Shown: positions 12,044 to 22,924 of the stretch, piece after piece
Position numbering within the stretch: position 1 is the first letter of the stretch
How the letters are laid out: each line of letters begins with the position of its first letter
Source of the DNA: Pyrenochaeta sp. MPI-SDFR-AT-0127
Taxonomy: Eukaryota > Ascomycota > Dothideomycetes > Pleosporales > Cucurbitariaceae
DNA length: 64,000 nucleotides
Direction: 5' to 3'
Assembly (NCBI GenBank): GCA_020747015.1
Contig: JAGTJM010000023.1
Span: 434,001-498,000 of the forward strand
Notes under the pieces: generated by a model
Database searches by the model: none
What the model saw: only the letters and a program-made list of their open reading frames with translations
Told to the model about the DNA's origin: nothing
Program-made: the position numbers and the translations under genes

Positions 12044-12467
12044 GCATTCGGGAGGGCGTTTGGGTCGGCATGGAATCAAGCATCACAGGCGTTTCGTTGA
12101 GTAGATACCCAGATTTCATTCTACCTCAGGCTATTTTTGCGCTGAATATTCACAATATATTTTTCAGTATCTCTACTACTCAAGGACTGGTAAATACATT
12201 GCAACGTTCATACCCTGCTTTGAAACAACGTGGACAGCAAATTTGTGTTCTTCGTTGCATTATTCGGTACGTACTTGAGCGTAACCATGGTCCATGTCGA
12301 AGTCCTTTACATCCTCATACCGAGGACCATAGCTGAGAAGCAAGAAAAATCGCAGCCTCCAACATACATTATGATTTCCTTTTCAACATACTCAAATTCT
12401 ATGTACAGATTCTAGCCCATTACCATCTAACTTACAATCCCAACCCATAATCATCCACCACTACAAA
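12044..12467. other. Intergenic stretch
   Basis: 424 bp between RPC31 and the next plus-strand gene, AT-rich toward the second half. No gene was seen. Confidence 0.5.
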
Positions 12468-13685
12468 ATGCCTTCTATCAACAAGCCTACCCACCAAGCC
12501 ATCTTCCAAGACCTCTGCGCTACTCCACCCAAAAAAGGTTATCTTATCAAAGCCCTTAAAGCCCTGGATCAGCAACAACCCCTCACCGCCCTGTCCCGTC
12601 TCCTCACCGTGCTAGAAATCAAGCACAAACTCATTGGTGAAAGGAACACCATTCTAAAATTTACCTGCGATCCTCTTTCCTGGGCCGTACAGATCTCGGC
12701 ACCGATTCCCACAAGGAAAGACGTCATCTATGCAAACTGTCTTGGAGACGGAGAAGAAGCCAGGACATTCGAAGTCCAGTGTCGACGCAGTTTGATAACA
12801 GTTGCAGAATTCCTTCTCAAAAAGAATGATGAGTTGAAAATAGATCGGAACGCGGCTTTGAAGCCTAAACCGCGGACAGATAAAGAACTCCTCGATATCC
12901 TGCGTAGCACGTCTCCATCTACTGGACATGCATGTTTTGCAGAAGCCGAGCGCGCACTCGAGAGGGATTGTCTGCTCGATGCTTGTGTGCAGCTCCTCAC
13001 CCCTTTTGGCATACAGCCACGCTTGGAAGGGAGGAAAGTTGTATTCAAGAAGAAGTGTCTGAAAAACCTTTCGGACGCTGTGATCAGCATTGAGAGACTG
13101 GATTGGTACTTTGATATCGAGGCTTTCGAAGAGGAGAAAGTTAGCAGGAAGGATTCTTCTCACGACGACCAGGATGACGAAGTTGGACAAGACAGTCGTG
13201 TCAATTCACCTATTCCCCCTTCACCATGGAATAGACATACACTGCGAACAAGCATCGTCGTACAAGGTCTTTCTTCCAAGTCCCCCGCAAACCGCGACAC
13301 AGACGCACAGCGCTACTTCCCCGCCGTGCTCAAAGCATCCCACTTTGAGCACAAATTTGAAAAAGACGACTACGGATCCGACTTCAACTTTGAAAACGCA
13401 GTCGTCTTCAATATCGCCTGCGTATCCGAGCGGTTAGCACTTGCAGAGCGTGTTGTGCTCATGCGCAATGAGATGCGCATCGAGGACGAGGAAGCGCAGA
13501 AGAGGTTCCTGTGGTCCGGTAAAATGGCGGGATGGGATAGAGCAAATTGGGTACAGGAGAGTCGCATAGTCGGGAGGAGGAGGAAGTGCTGGGCTAGGGT
13601 TAATGCGTTGAGAGATGAGCTTACGGTTGAAGAGTTGGTGGAATGGGATGAGGAGAGGGAAAGGATGAGGAGAGGGAAAGGATGA
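12468..13685 (+). CDS. Hypothetical protein ending in a 17-bp tandem repeat
   Basis: A single-exon frame of 405 residues, not a recognised family. It has no signal peptide or membrane span. Two Leu-rich helical blocks (YLIKALKALDQQQPLTALSRL and a similar region near residue 160) may be a weak internal duplication, since both are followed by 'LTVLEIKHKLIGERN' / 'LTPFGIQPRLEGRK'-like segments. A central acidic Ser/Asp tract separates these from a C-terminal charged region ending in WDEERERMRRGKG. The last 13 codons and the TGA stop are encoded inside the minisatellite at 13646-13841, and the stop falls in its third copy. The start ATG follows an ACAAAATGCC context. Confidence 0.72.
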   Translation: MPSINKPTHQAIFQDLCATPPKKGYLIKALKALDQQQPLTALSRLLTVLEIKHKLIGERNTILKFTCDPLSWAVQISAPIPTRKDVIYANCLGDGEEARTFEVQCRRSLITVAEFLLKKNDELKIDRNAALKPKPRTDKELLDILRSTSPSTGHACFAEAERALERDCLLDACVQLLTPFGIQPRLEGRKVVFKKKCLKNLSDAVISIERLDWYFDIEAFEEEKVSRKDSSHDDQDDEVGQDSRVNSPIPPSPWNRHTLRTSIVVQGLSSKSPANRDTDAQRYFPAVLKASHFEHKFEKDDYGSDFNFENAVVFNIACVSERLALAERVVLMRNEMRIEDEEAQKRFLWSGKMAGWDRANWVQESRIVGRRRKCWARVNALRDELTVEELVEWDEERERMRRGKG

Positions 13686-13841
13686 GGAGAGGGAAAGGAT
13701 GAGGAGAGGGAAAGGATGAGGAGAGGGAAAGGATGAGGAGAGGGAAAGGATGAGGAGAGGGAAAGGATGAGGAGAGGGAAAGGATGAGGAGAGGGAAAGG
13801 ATGAGGAGAGGGAAAGGATGAGGAGAGGGAAAGGATGAGGA
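13646..13841 (+). repeat. Minisatellite, 17-bp unit x 11.5
   Basis: Eleven essentially identical head-to-tail copies of GGATGAGGAGAGGGAAA plus a 9-bp partial copy. The array begins inside the coding sequence of the 405-residue protein and runs past its stop. Because 17 is not a multiple of 3, the array reads in a different frame in each successive copy. On the minus strand it produces a long artefactual ORF with a 17-residue repeat. Confidence 0.97.
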
Positions 13842-14723
13842 AAGAGGGGGAGACGGACCAGATTAGTACGGATGAAGAAATGGAGGGTTCGGACAAGAGT
13901 CCGACGATTCACCTGGCGGGTCGTTCGAAGCTGGTGGATATGGGGGAAACACAAGAGGGAACGAGTGTGGTTAACCATTCTGACAGAATATCTGCACAAA
14001 TGGAACAAGAGGGGGCGAGCAAAAGTGGGCTATTGCTGCCGAATACGCAAGAGCTTAGCGGTAGATATGATCAATAATACTGAGCATAAAATTTACATGG
14101 ACGGTGACCGGCACGAATGAACGAAGGCGAGAGGGCAAATAAAGGAATTGAGTAATGGTAGCACAGTGACGGAGGAAGCGCAGTCAAAGCTACCGTCTAC
14201 TCAAAGTAGTCGATATAGGCTAGATGTTGTCAAGTACATTAAAGATAGGGAAGCTGATGTGAAGCTTTGACAGGAATCACGGTTGCAGACTGAAACTAGA
14301 TGGACAGATATCATTTGCTACTCAGACTAGTGAACAGGCCCGCAGTTACACTACGCACAAGTAAACATCTACACGCCATGGAGCTCGTACTATTCTAGGC
14401 ACTAGCGCATAGCTGCCATAGCATTTGCTTGTCGATAGAAACATCGGACAACAGTTTACGCTGAATAGCTTGGGGTGCAATACAGGTCACATGTTGAATC
14501 TGGGTTTTCAACGAACTCTTGTCACCCAGATGCTTTCCTTCTCAAGAGTAATATTCAACTGAGGCTAGAGTCATAAGTTCCTGTAGCATTCGTTCTCGGG
14601 TGAACACCAGCTCATTACCCATATAGGAAGAGCCCATCATCTGTACCTAGAAAGCGCATATTCACATGGACCGAGCTCGTTGTCCAATTGTGTAAAGCCG
14701 ATCATCTGTATGTTTAAAGCTCT
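13842..14723. other. Intergenic stretch after the minisatellite
   Basis: About 0.9 kb with short overlapping frames only. The near-repeated phrases around 14620-14750 (CATCTGTA / CATCCATAT with GTGTAGAGC or GTGTAAAGC) look like a small degenerate repeat, and the last copy overlaps the end of the F-box-like gene. Confidence 0.4.
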
Positions 14724-16022
14724 TCATCCATATGTGTAGAGCTTATCATCCATATCTCGCTGGTAGTGGCGCCAGATTGAACTCTCCTCTGGTGCTTTCT
14801 CACCCGCATACAAGGCATCATCTCGCAACTGCTGCAGAAACTGCTTTTTCACATGATTGCGCTGCTGACTGCCCACATCGCCCCACTCTTCTCGCATTCT
14901 TGCTCGCTCATCGTCTATGCGCTGCAGCATAAGCTTCATCGACATATCATGGTGTTCAAACGCGGCGCGGAGCGTCTCGCACGGGGGAAGAGGCACGTCG
15001 CCTTCGTGTGCAGCGTCGGCAGAGACGTAATGGGCTGCCCATTGGCCCGGTAGCTTGAATTGCAACCCGCAATCTGGAAACGGACAGACGCATGGCGCTT
15101 GTCGAGTGTGCAGGTAATATGCTTCAGTGGCCTGAATCGAAAGAAGCTGACGCGCATAGTGTGAGTACATGTAATGATCACTCTCTTCGTAAATAAGGCG
15201 CCGATATTGGCCCACAGGCCCGGAATGTTCCTTGAGCGGTGGCAATACGCTTCGTCGTGTCCATGCGGCATCGACTACTTCCCACGTTGATGGATTGCCG
15301 TCGCTACGACTCTGTCGCCAGAGGTGCCTTGACATGGGCCGCGCGTGGCGCTTGTGGTCTAGTTGGAAGCACGACACGCCTGTAGAAATGCCCTGGGGAG
15401 ATCCTTCAGCTAGCTGTGTCAATTCGTTGGGCGCCGGTGCTCCAGGCTTATCTGATCGTTCGTCGCTCAACACAACGTCGATTATGCGAGGGAAACGGCG
15501 ACGCAACGTCGTCCAAAATCTAGCAGTCTGCTGCTCGGCATAGTTTTTTGGTAGGTCTGCACTTTTGCAGGCAAACTTGAGTTCGCCGTCCTCCCAACCA
15601 GAGCTAAGAATCGATATTACACCGTCGAAATCAACTTCGACATATTGCATGCGAGCCAGTGCCTCAAGATCATCATGTGTGTGGCCAGGAAACCCGCCGG
15701 CAAGTAGCCACCAACCATAAATGTGATATCGTGTTGTGGGATCAGACCAGAACAGCTTCTTGGCCTCGTCACGCGTCGTAGACGACATGCGCATGAGCTG
15801 CCAGAGTGTTGCACCGTCACAAAACGAGAATACGTGCTGCTGGAGCTCCAAAGGCAGGTGCCAAAATTGTAAGAAGTTGCCATTCGATGAGTCTGTCTGT
15901 TGCTGTCCTGCGCGGATATGGTGACGAAAAGGAGTGCGCGTCTCGCCGTCGAGCGTCGCGTGTAAATCCCAATTTAACGAGGTAGTCCATGGACCCTTAG
16001 GAACAATACTAGGCGTCATCAC
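14724..16022 (-). CDS. F-box-like protein with a C2H2-like motif
   Basis: A single-exon protein of 432 residues. Residues about 51-95 (FWHLPLELQQHVFSFCDGAT and onward to SSTTRDEAKKLFW) resemble an F-box, the Skp1-binding module of SCF ubiquitin ligases: a short LP-L-E-L-Q helix start followed by a hydrophobic helix and an R-x-E-A-K-K-L-F-W helix. Farther on, residues 311-339 (CVCPFPDCG ... H ... H) give a possible C2H2-type zinc finger, C-X4-C-X12-H-X7-H. A C-terminal helix is rich in Arg/Glu. There is no signal peptide. An adaptor role in protein degradation is inferred from the F-box only. The minus-strand start follows no intron, and the 5' flank is AT-rich. Confidence 0.72.
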   Translation of the reverse strand: MMTPSIVPKGPWTTSLNWDLHATLDGETRTPFRHHIRAGQQQTDSSNGNFLQFWHLPLELQQHVFSFCDGATLWQLMRMSSTTRDEAKKLFWSDPTTRYHIYGWWLLAGGFPGHTHDDLEALARMQYVEVDFDGVISILSSGWEDGELKFACKSADLPKNYAEQQTARFWTTLRRRFPRIIDVVLSDERSDKPGAPAPNELTQLAEGSPQGISTGVSCFQLDHKRHARPMSRHLWRQSRSDGNPSTWEVVDAAWTRRSVLPPLKEHSGPVGQYRRLIYEESDHYMYSHYARQLLSIQATEAYYLHTRQAPCVCPFPDCGLQFKLPGQWAAHYVSADAAHEGDVPLPPCETLRAAFEHHDMSMKLMLQRIDDERARMREEWGDVGSQQRNHVKKQFLQQLRDDALYAGEKAPEESSIWRHYQRDMDDKLYTYG

Positions 16023-16388
16023 CGTGTGATTATGAGACTGAAGACTGTGGAGAATGGCAAATCAAAGTAATATGCAGCTAGGTACTTAGCCCCCCATTCC
16101 AAAGACGGCTTAGCGTCTAGACCTTACCTGCCTCTTGTCTACTAGAAAGAATAGAAATACTGAAGTACCTTCCCTTCTAACGATGTAAATGGAAAACTTA
16201 CAGAGGCTATAATATCAAAACCCTTTCTTTATATCTTGCTAAACTAAAGAACGTTCATTGCCCACGAAAGAAAGGGTGAGGAGGAAGAGTGTCTGGTTTC
16301 GAATATCACATGACGATTTGGCACTTGGTTTTGGTATACAGATATTTGAGAGCTAAGAGTCTTAAAAGATACACCAAACATGACCACA
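16023..16388. other. Intergenic stretch
   Basis: 366 bp between two minus-strand genes; it contains the upstream region of the F-box-like gene. Nothing else was recognised. Confidence 0.5.
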
Positions 16389-17188
16389 TTATGTAGTCAC
16401 ATCTAATTCACGTAGAACGCCTTCTTCATTCAACACCGGGATCAACTGGGCGGGATTCTGAGGCATGTTAGCTCGACAGTGCACTCTCAAAGGTTTAGGA
16501 AAGGTCTACGTACTGTCCGCACTTCACACTGGGTGTGACATTGTCAATAGGAACAACAATGTAGCAGCCCTTCGGAATATCGACACATGCTTGTCCGCCA
16601 CCATGAGCCAACCCGCGGCAATACCGATTTGGGCCCTTGACATATCTATAGTCAACGTGGTCAGAATTGAAATCAAGTGAGCTTGTGGTGGTATGACTTA
16701 CTGCTTTCCATCACTGCCGGTTGGAGCTCCAGGAGTGACGTTATTGTTTATGTGGATCCAGTACCATTCATCGCCAAATCGCCAGTTACCATTTGGCATG
16801 TTGTTCTTGAATCCACCTCCATTCGGGTTATCCAAGCACTGCTGTAGAATATTTTCGAGTGCATCCCAGCTATTCGTAGAATCAGAAAACAAATTTGCCA
16901 GTGTTTGTGTCTAGAAATGCATGTCTCTCACCAGTTCTTATATTTTCCTGATGGATCGTTGCGTTCAATCTGTACATACGACTGCCCGCTGTTGTAGTAT
17001 CTAAATAAGTTACAGTACTTATTGTTGCCGCGAGCTGCGTCGCTGTTTGCGCAGGCATTGCGTCCGCAAATCTGCTCACGTAGAGCCCATGCTTGCTTCA
17101 CGTTTGCAGCTTTTCCGGTACCTTCAAAGCACGTTGCTGCGAGGGAGATTTGGGCCATGCCGAGGAGGAAGAGCGATAAAAGCATCAT
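16389..17188 (-). CDS. Small secreted cysteine-rich protein (10 Cys)
   Basis: Four exons join in phase: 17188-16932, 16869-16702, 16645-16510 and 16457-16389, giving about 209 residues. Residues 1-18 (MMLLSLFLLGMAQISLAA) form a signal peptide. The mature protein has ten cysteines (in TCFEG, ICGRNAC, YCNLF, NCWDAL, QCLDN, YCRGL, ACVDIP, GCYIV and KCGQ) and no known domain. Size, secretion and Cys content make it effector-like, but function is unknown. The last intron is ambiguous: a stronger donor, GTACGT at 16513, would end the protein at 16442 with a short IPPS tail, while the modelled donor GTAGAC at 16509 gives the longer tail. An upstream in-frame ATG at 17245 would hide the signal peptide and was not used. 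Confidence 0.75.
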
Positions 17189-18048
17189 GATGAAGGACTT
17201 GGATACAATGGTATCGTGTGATTTGAGATGCTTAAAACTGTGCAAATATGGTGACTATTATATGCGGTGTGAAGCTTTGATACACTGTAAAATTTGAACT
17301 ATAAGTAGATCTTTGTCCGCAAGACAAACGGTTTAGAAATTCATGTCATGTCACAATTTTTTAACAATGTCTAGAATTGGATAGGTCAACTGTCAATTTG
17401 GTGCAAATCGACGGTGAAGATGTAAAGGTAAGGCTGAATCCGGCGAGAAATGTGAATATAGCCCGATTAGCACAGGATAGTTTGGACACCAAAAGGTCAG
17501 GGCGCGGAAAAAAAAGAAGCCTGCTATATGTAGTGGCCTACCCACCAATGAAATCAAGCCTGAGACCTACAGAAATGAACCTTAACCTAGGGATACCCGC
17601 TTTTACGACATGAGTCAGCAGGTAAGCCTCTGAGTCGGGCCGCGCCGCTGCCGTACAGAAGCACCGACCCATAATAATAAATTGCGAGAACCCTGCAGTA
17701 GCGGAGCCTCAGGACTTTGTGACCTCAAAATAGATCGAAGTAAGCTACAACAGGCTTTTGATAGATACAATTTGAGGTCTATGTCGGCGTGAAGCACTTC
17801 ACCTGAGCTTTTGAGAATGTCACCAGTATACTCGCAACACGTGGCTGCTCGGAGCCCGTAGCGCACTGCGCTTGTGAGAATCTACCCACCCTAATCACGA
17901 CCATTATGGGGCCAGACGGCGAGATTCTCGATGTATACAGAGTTGCCTTTAAAGTTAAATAGGTCCTAGAAGAACGACGTCTTCTCCATCGTCACCATTC
18001 AGCATCTCTTCTTCTCACGATTATCTGTTCCCCAATCTGCTCTTCAAA
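17189..18048. other. Divergent intergenic region
   Basis: 860 bp between the ten-cysteine protein gene (minus) and the aspzincin-like gene (plus). It holds both promoters and no gene that I can support. Confidence 0.5.
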
Positions 18049-18874
18049 ATGAAGACTTTTCTCCTAGTTTCTCTCTCTGCCTTGCTCTCGCCAGCTCTTT
18101 GTGGCAGAGTTCTTTTCAATGGCTGTTCTACCGACCAACAGTTTCAAATTAATCTGTATCTGCGAGACGTCAAATTGATTTCCGAAGCGGCTGTGCGCTA
18201 CGCTGGAGATCCCAAGTTTAACGCATGGTTTGGGAAAGATATCGCCAGTGCGTCAGACGAAAAGATCAAAAAACGATTCAATGGCTTCACTTTCTTGCCT
18301 AACAGTGTACCCGTCAAGGATGTGACCTTCGACTGTTTCGGGCATGCCAGGTGCTGCACAGCTGGAACAGGCTCGTAAGTTATCCACACTACGAGGACAT
18401 AGAGTTGGATTAACACATAACACTTGTAGCGTACCTGCTTGTGGCGATAAATCTGGTGATGACCAAGTTAATATCTGTTCCGGGTTCTGGAACTGGCAGA
18501 GGCAGCACGTATATGAGCTGCCTGGTCCAGATTCATTTACCAACGAGGCTATCGACGTCAAATACCGCACTCGAGGATACGTCTTACTACATGAGCTGAC
18601 GCATTCTCAATTTGGTAGTAAGTCACCATCGTTACCCTATATGCAATTCTAGAACTGACATTTCATCTTAGCTATTGACCAAAGGGAGGATGTTCGAGAC
18701 AAGGATGGAAATACAGTCGGCTGCAGAGGCTATGGTCAATTCTGTGTCTTGAAAACTGCACAGAAATCCTCCGAGAAGGCAAGGAAGAACGCAGATACCT
18801 ATGCGCTTTTTGCTCTGGCCTCATACTATGGGCTCGACAAGTTTCAAACAAATCCTGATAAGCTGAAGAATTAG
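18049..18874 (+). CDS. Secreted aspzincin-like (M35-type) metalloprotease
   Basis: Three exons (18049-18374, 18430-18617, 18672-18874) give about 238 residues. Residues 1-18 (MKTFLLVSLSALLSPALC) form a signal peptide. A zinc-binding HELTH motif is at residues 163-167, with the catalytic Glu retained. Downstream, KNADTYALFALASYY matches the NADxYAxFA segment that closes aspzincin/deuterolysin domains of family M35. Cysteines flank the domain (FDCFGHARCC, VGCRGYGQFC). The third ligand, an Asp in the usual GTxDxxYG motif, is not obvious: FGTIDQRED is the nearest match. Family members are extracellular zinc endopeptidases. The sequence is a likely paralog of the protease half of the fusion protein at 23839, in which HExxH occupies the same residue numbers. 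Confidence 0.85.
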
Positions 18875-20107
18875 GTGTACTGATACATCTCTTGTAATGA
18901 GGCTTTTAGAGTACAGGATTAGCTTAAAACATCAAAATAGATAGAACAGGATCAATGTATATACTTTGTTTAGGGGAGAGCTTAATTTATATGGTTGTTG
19001 CTCAAACTTGGCCAGCTAAGAAGTTGTCGTTCAGCAGCTTCTACCTCTAATCGACGCGTTTTTGGGAAGCCGAGCTGCTGAAGTGATATTATGCGAGTTT
19101 ACAACCATAGTTGGGAGGAATGAAATCGTTTTACAGGATAGGACGAGCGAAAAGGACTCACGTGTTCGACATCGATCTAATACCTATCCAAAGAGTTGGG
19201 AATTGCCCTGCTACCTCGTCTGAACCACTTCCTTTAGCTGAACGTTCACTCGAGTTTCTGGCTTTCTTTTAGGTTTGGCCAGGAACAGTTATCAGTCATG
19301 TACGAGCATGGGCACTGGTTACAATACCGTTGACTAGTTCGCAACCTCATCGCCCACCGTTTCTGGCGGCAGCAACCCACCCTTTTGAGGGGCATTGTCA
19401 TTGAAGCAAGACTATTGATGCACAAATATCCCCCTCGCGAAAGGGCTGTAGCGATGCACCTAAAGTTACGGATGTATTGTTGCGTTCCATGTCCTACAAA
19501 ACGCGCTGCATAGCCACGACAAGGTGAGGCTATTAGTCTCAACTAATTTTAGCTTCACCTACGTGCCTGTTCTGAACTGTCCACATAATTCCTTAAACGA
19601 AAGAGTTCTAGAGGATTTTGCAAACGTTATGCAGCCTGCATTCTTGCTGTGTTCCAATAGATCGCAGCTTAGTAGCAGTGTTAATGTCGATGGGATAGAA
19701 AGATTCCATGACAGTCGAGGGCTGAAGCTCTGCACAGGTAAACCGATGTTGAGCGGGAGCTTGACTTAATTTAATACAGTGCACGCTAGAAAAGGTTCCG
19801 CGTAGCTTTAGCAAGGGTTACGTCTCGATATGAAATACTAAGTATATTTCCAGATGATTTTGCGGATACGGTCGAATCAAGGAATTGCGTGGCATCAGCA
19901 CAAAGGACATGGACCCCGCAAGGCATCCACTTCATGTACACAATGCTGATAATTTTTTAAAAGGAAATGAGGTGATGTGTGTTCGAGGGCGAGTTTGGGG
20001 TTCAGACGAGTGAAGGAATCATATTGTGACTGCCTCCCGCGATTTGTCTCCAAGGTCCGATTGCCCTTGTATGAAGTGCATATACTCATTGATAGCCATT
20101 GCAGCGT
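18875..20107. other. Intergenic stretch
   Basis: 1.2 kb between convergent genes. Short frames on both strands only; no domain, repeat or RNA gene was recognised. Confidence 0.5.
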
Positions 20108-21047
20108 TCAAGCATGCAATAGTGGCTCCGTCTCTCCATGAAAGGCGCCGCTACCTAGAACTGCTTGGCGCGATACCTTCCATAATATGAATGCCTGACC
20201 GAGCGCAAAAACGCCAGTGTCAACGGCAGCCCAACCAACTAGTTCATACCAAGTCGATAGAAGACCCCAGAAACGTTCAGCAAATCCTTCAAAAGGGAAC
20301 CTGACTCTTCCAATCCACGAAATAGCCAGAATTCCGAAAATTATAGCCTGAGTTGCAAGACCCACGCGGCTCAAAGCTGTGTTTTGTGGCTGTGACAGAG
20401 TTTCTCTCACTTGGTAGTAGATGGCCGCGACATTCAATGCTGTGATGATCCAGCTTAAGAAGAGTGAGTGGATTCCGAAAAATAAAGCCAGGGTCCATTG
20501 GCGTTCCTCATGACTTCCCGGCTTGATGGCGTCTGCAAAGACGGGGACGACGGAGATGAGTAGGAAGGCGACGTATATGCCAACTGCGACTTTTACTGAG
20601 CAATCACGGTGCTCAGAAGGCAGATAAAGACAGACGACAAAGCTGGAGAAGTTCAGCAAAATCGTTCGAGAATTTGTGGAGGTATCGAGGGAGCTTGCGA
20701 CTCACAACGTCAACCAGAGGATAAGCACCACACTCATCTGTACCAAATTGATCCAGTCACCTGCATTCTTAGGGCTACGAACGAAGAAATCGGGGGCATC
20801 GAAATGGTTAACAATGAAGTAGAATGTCAATGCAAACTGCTCTGTCGTGGAAATGAGATTAAGGAGCACATAGCGCGTCGAAATCCCAGTGCTGTTTCTT
20901 CTAGAGATAGTGCGGTTGAGTTGAGGCGCGAACGACAGCACGCTGGCAATGACCAAAATTCTGGATGAGATGAGCATAGTGGTGAATCAGGTTGTGGGAG
21001 GAGACGAACATGCGGATCCAGTTGGGTACGTTGGGGACGCTCATCAT
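20108..21047 (-). CDS. PQ-loop-like multi-pass membrane protein
   Basis: My model has three exons (21047-21010, 20960-20706, 20642-20108), about 275 residues. The N-terminal helix runs into SVLSFAPQLNRTISRRNSTG followed by ISTRYVLLNLIS, which resembles a PQ-loop repeat (Pro-Gln dipeptide at a helix end, as in cystinosin/MPDU1-type proteins). About seven hydrophobic helices follow, ending in a hydrophilic tail (ETEPLLHA) with a possible acidic dileucine-like sorting signal. Known PQ-loop proteins sit in endomembranes or vacuoles and move amino acids or sugars; this one's substrate is unknown. The first intron has a weak GTTCGT donor. If it is not used, translation would start at the ATG at 20977, losing part of helix 1. 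Confidence 0.68.
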
Positions 21048-21615
21048 GGAGTGGAATAAAAGGCCAGAGAGACGCGATGCACTGTTAGTGAAAGGAGATG
21101 TAGAGGCGTCTGTTGCAGCGTTGCTGAGTTGTGTTATAGAGGGGTATCAGGCTGCCTAAAAGATCCTGGGGCCGCTTACGCGAGACTAGATATCTGAAAC
21201 ATACTCAGCGCCCAAGTCACGTAGTATTACGGCACAGATGTCTTGAAGGTAAGCAGGCAATATCCCAGCACGAAGTGCTCAATTACGCCTTGGAGAAGAG
21301 GCAGGATTTCGCATGCATAACATGACACAATTGCACTAAATATGGATGGTAGGTGTATTGAGGCCAGCAATGGTGTCGTAAAATTGGAGGGGTCAGGCAG
21401 ACTGCACATAACGAATTGCAGCAGAGATACAAGGACTGCGGTATTCTATCTTTGTAATTCCATGTGAAAGCTGCGCATGTGCTTCTGGTCATCACTTGGG
21501 TCTGGTGTCGGTAATCGTCGTCTAGTTCAGAATAATTGCTTAGATATGACCATTCTTCTAAATTCGCAAAGTACTGGAACCAGCATACTTGATATCGGTA
21601 ATGATAGTTGAGACT
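21048..21615. other. Intergenic stretch
   Basis: Between two minus-strand genes. It holds the upstream region of the PQ-loop-like gene and the 3' flank of the next. No gene was recognised. Confidence 0.5.
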
Positions 21616-22924
21616 TCATCTAGTCTGTTCTACTAAAGAGAACTCGACTTCATTTGAGGTTTGCACAACCAGTTGTGGCCGACCATCGTTATCTTTGGGG
21701 TCCACTACAGGTCCAGCAAGGTAACAGGGCAGTTTCACAACCGTCTCTTCATGGTCCGCCTTTGATCCCCAGTTCCACCAGTCCAACGTCTCGCCGATGA
21801 AGACATAGCGGAAGGTTTCTCCATTCTCAGCGTCTTCAGGCAATTCCGTCCAGTTATAGCCTATGCGTTGCAAGGTCGTCCACGACTCGCCTGGCTGCAA
21901 GCTGACAAAATGGCCGTACTGACCGACAGTGACAGGGACGTCAGGGTCATCGACGATTCGAAAGCCACATCCTCCACTTTCATCATCATAGTTCTCCCAG
22001 GTTCCGTTGCGAAGCCGTTTAAGTTGGTAGTTATCGTAATCCTCAAAGACATGTGTATGAAAGGTTATAGGTTGTTTCGTTACTTGCACTTCGTACGTGA
22101 CTTTGACGGTGACTTCAAGGATATTGTCTGAATGAAAAGTCGATGGGCACTCAAGCGAGACGCGGAGATTTGGAGCATCGGGGTCGCGCTCTGTGTGTTT
22201 TGCTGGTGAGGACGTAGCCTTCGGTCGATTTTGCTCAAATCGCCATTTTTGCTCATCTAGGTTGGCCCTGTCGAAGCCGACTCGAGCCTCACGCTCTTCT
22301 CGCATAGGCCACGGCGGCAACTCGGCGTGCGTGGAGAATGTGAGGTGAGGTCCGCCAGGTAGAATGAGAGGTGTAGGTTTGTCGTCTAGCTCACGGCCAA
22401 TGTGCTCACGTACAGTACCCTTTTCCCATAATGCCACTTCGCCGCCCGGCCACAGCAAAGTGTAAGTCTCGCCAGCTTTGAGCAACTTCTGATATCTCGC
22501 AGGTACAGCTGTCTGGAATGTGACGGTTTCCTCTGCGCCCAATTCCCACAGACCTTGGTTCCAACCATTTACGAGTAGAGGCCCATGTCGGCTTATGTCG
22601 ACCAAGCCAGAATGGTCAACGGCTACTACTTCGAGATTGTTGTTTACGTGGTGGAGAAGCACGAAGCCTGACTCGGTGAAACCGTGTATATGCGGACTCC
22701 ATTCAAAGATAATAGTCTTGCCTGCGAGAGCATCCTCGTGCTCTATCGCGAAATGGATTGTGAAGGGAAGCGTCAAGGATAAATTCTTACTTGCGCTCAA
22801 TTTGAGACGTGGTTGAGGCAAATCCGAGCTGCGCGTTTGTGAGCTAACAGCTGAAGAACTCTCCAAGTACTTACCGAGCATCCTCCTGTGAGATCTTGAT
22901 ATGAGGTGTCAATTTCGCCTCCAT
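21616..22924 (-). CDS. Conserved-looking hypothetical protein, 420 aa
   Basis: Two exons (22924-22875 and 22828-21616) joined by a 46-nt intron give about 420 residues. The first exon encodes MEAKLTPHIKISQEDAR. I do not recognise the family. The sequence is rich in beta-type segments with Trp and aromatic residues (IFEWSPHIHGFTESGFVLLHH, LVNGWNQGLWELG, TYTLLWPGGEVALW) and looks like two beta-sandwich halves: residues about 20-180, and about 225-400 where VTVKVTYEVQVTKQPITFHTH begins the second. A charged linker with a Lys/Arg/Glu helix separates them. There is no signal peptide or membrane span, so it is probably cytosolic. The modelled intron restores one continuous phase. Confidence 0.8.

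Noticed and set aside
13370..14008. Minus-strand ORF with a 17-residue FPSPHPFPLLILSLSSS-type repeat
   Set aside because: It is the antisense translation of the 17-bp minisatellite and overlaps the coding gene. The repeat creates the open frame.
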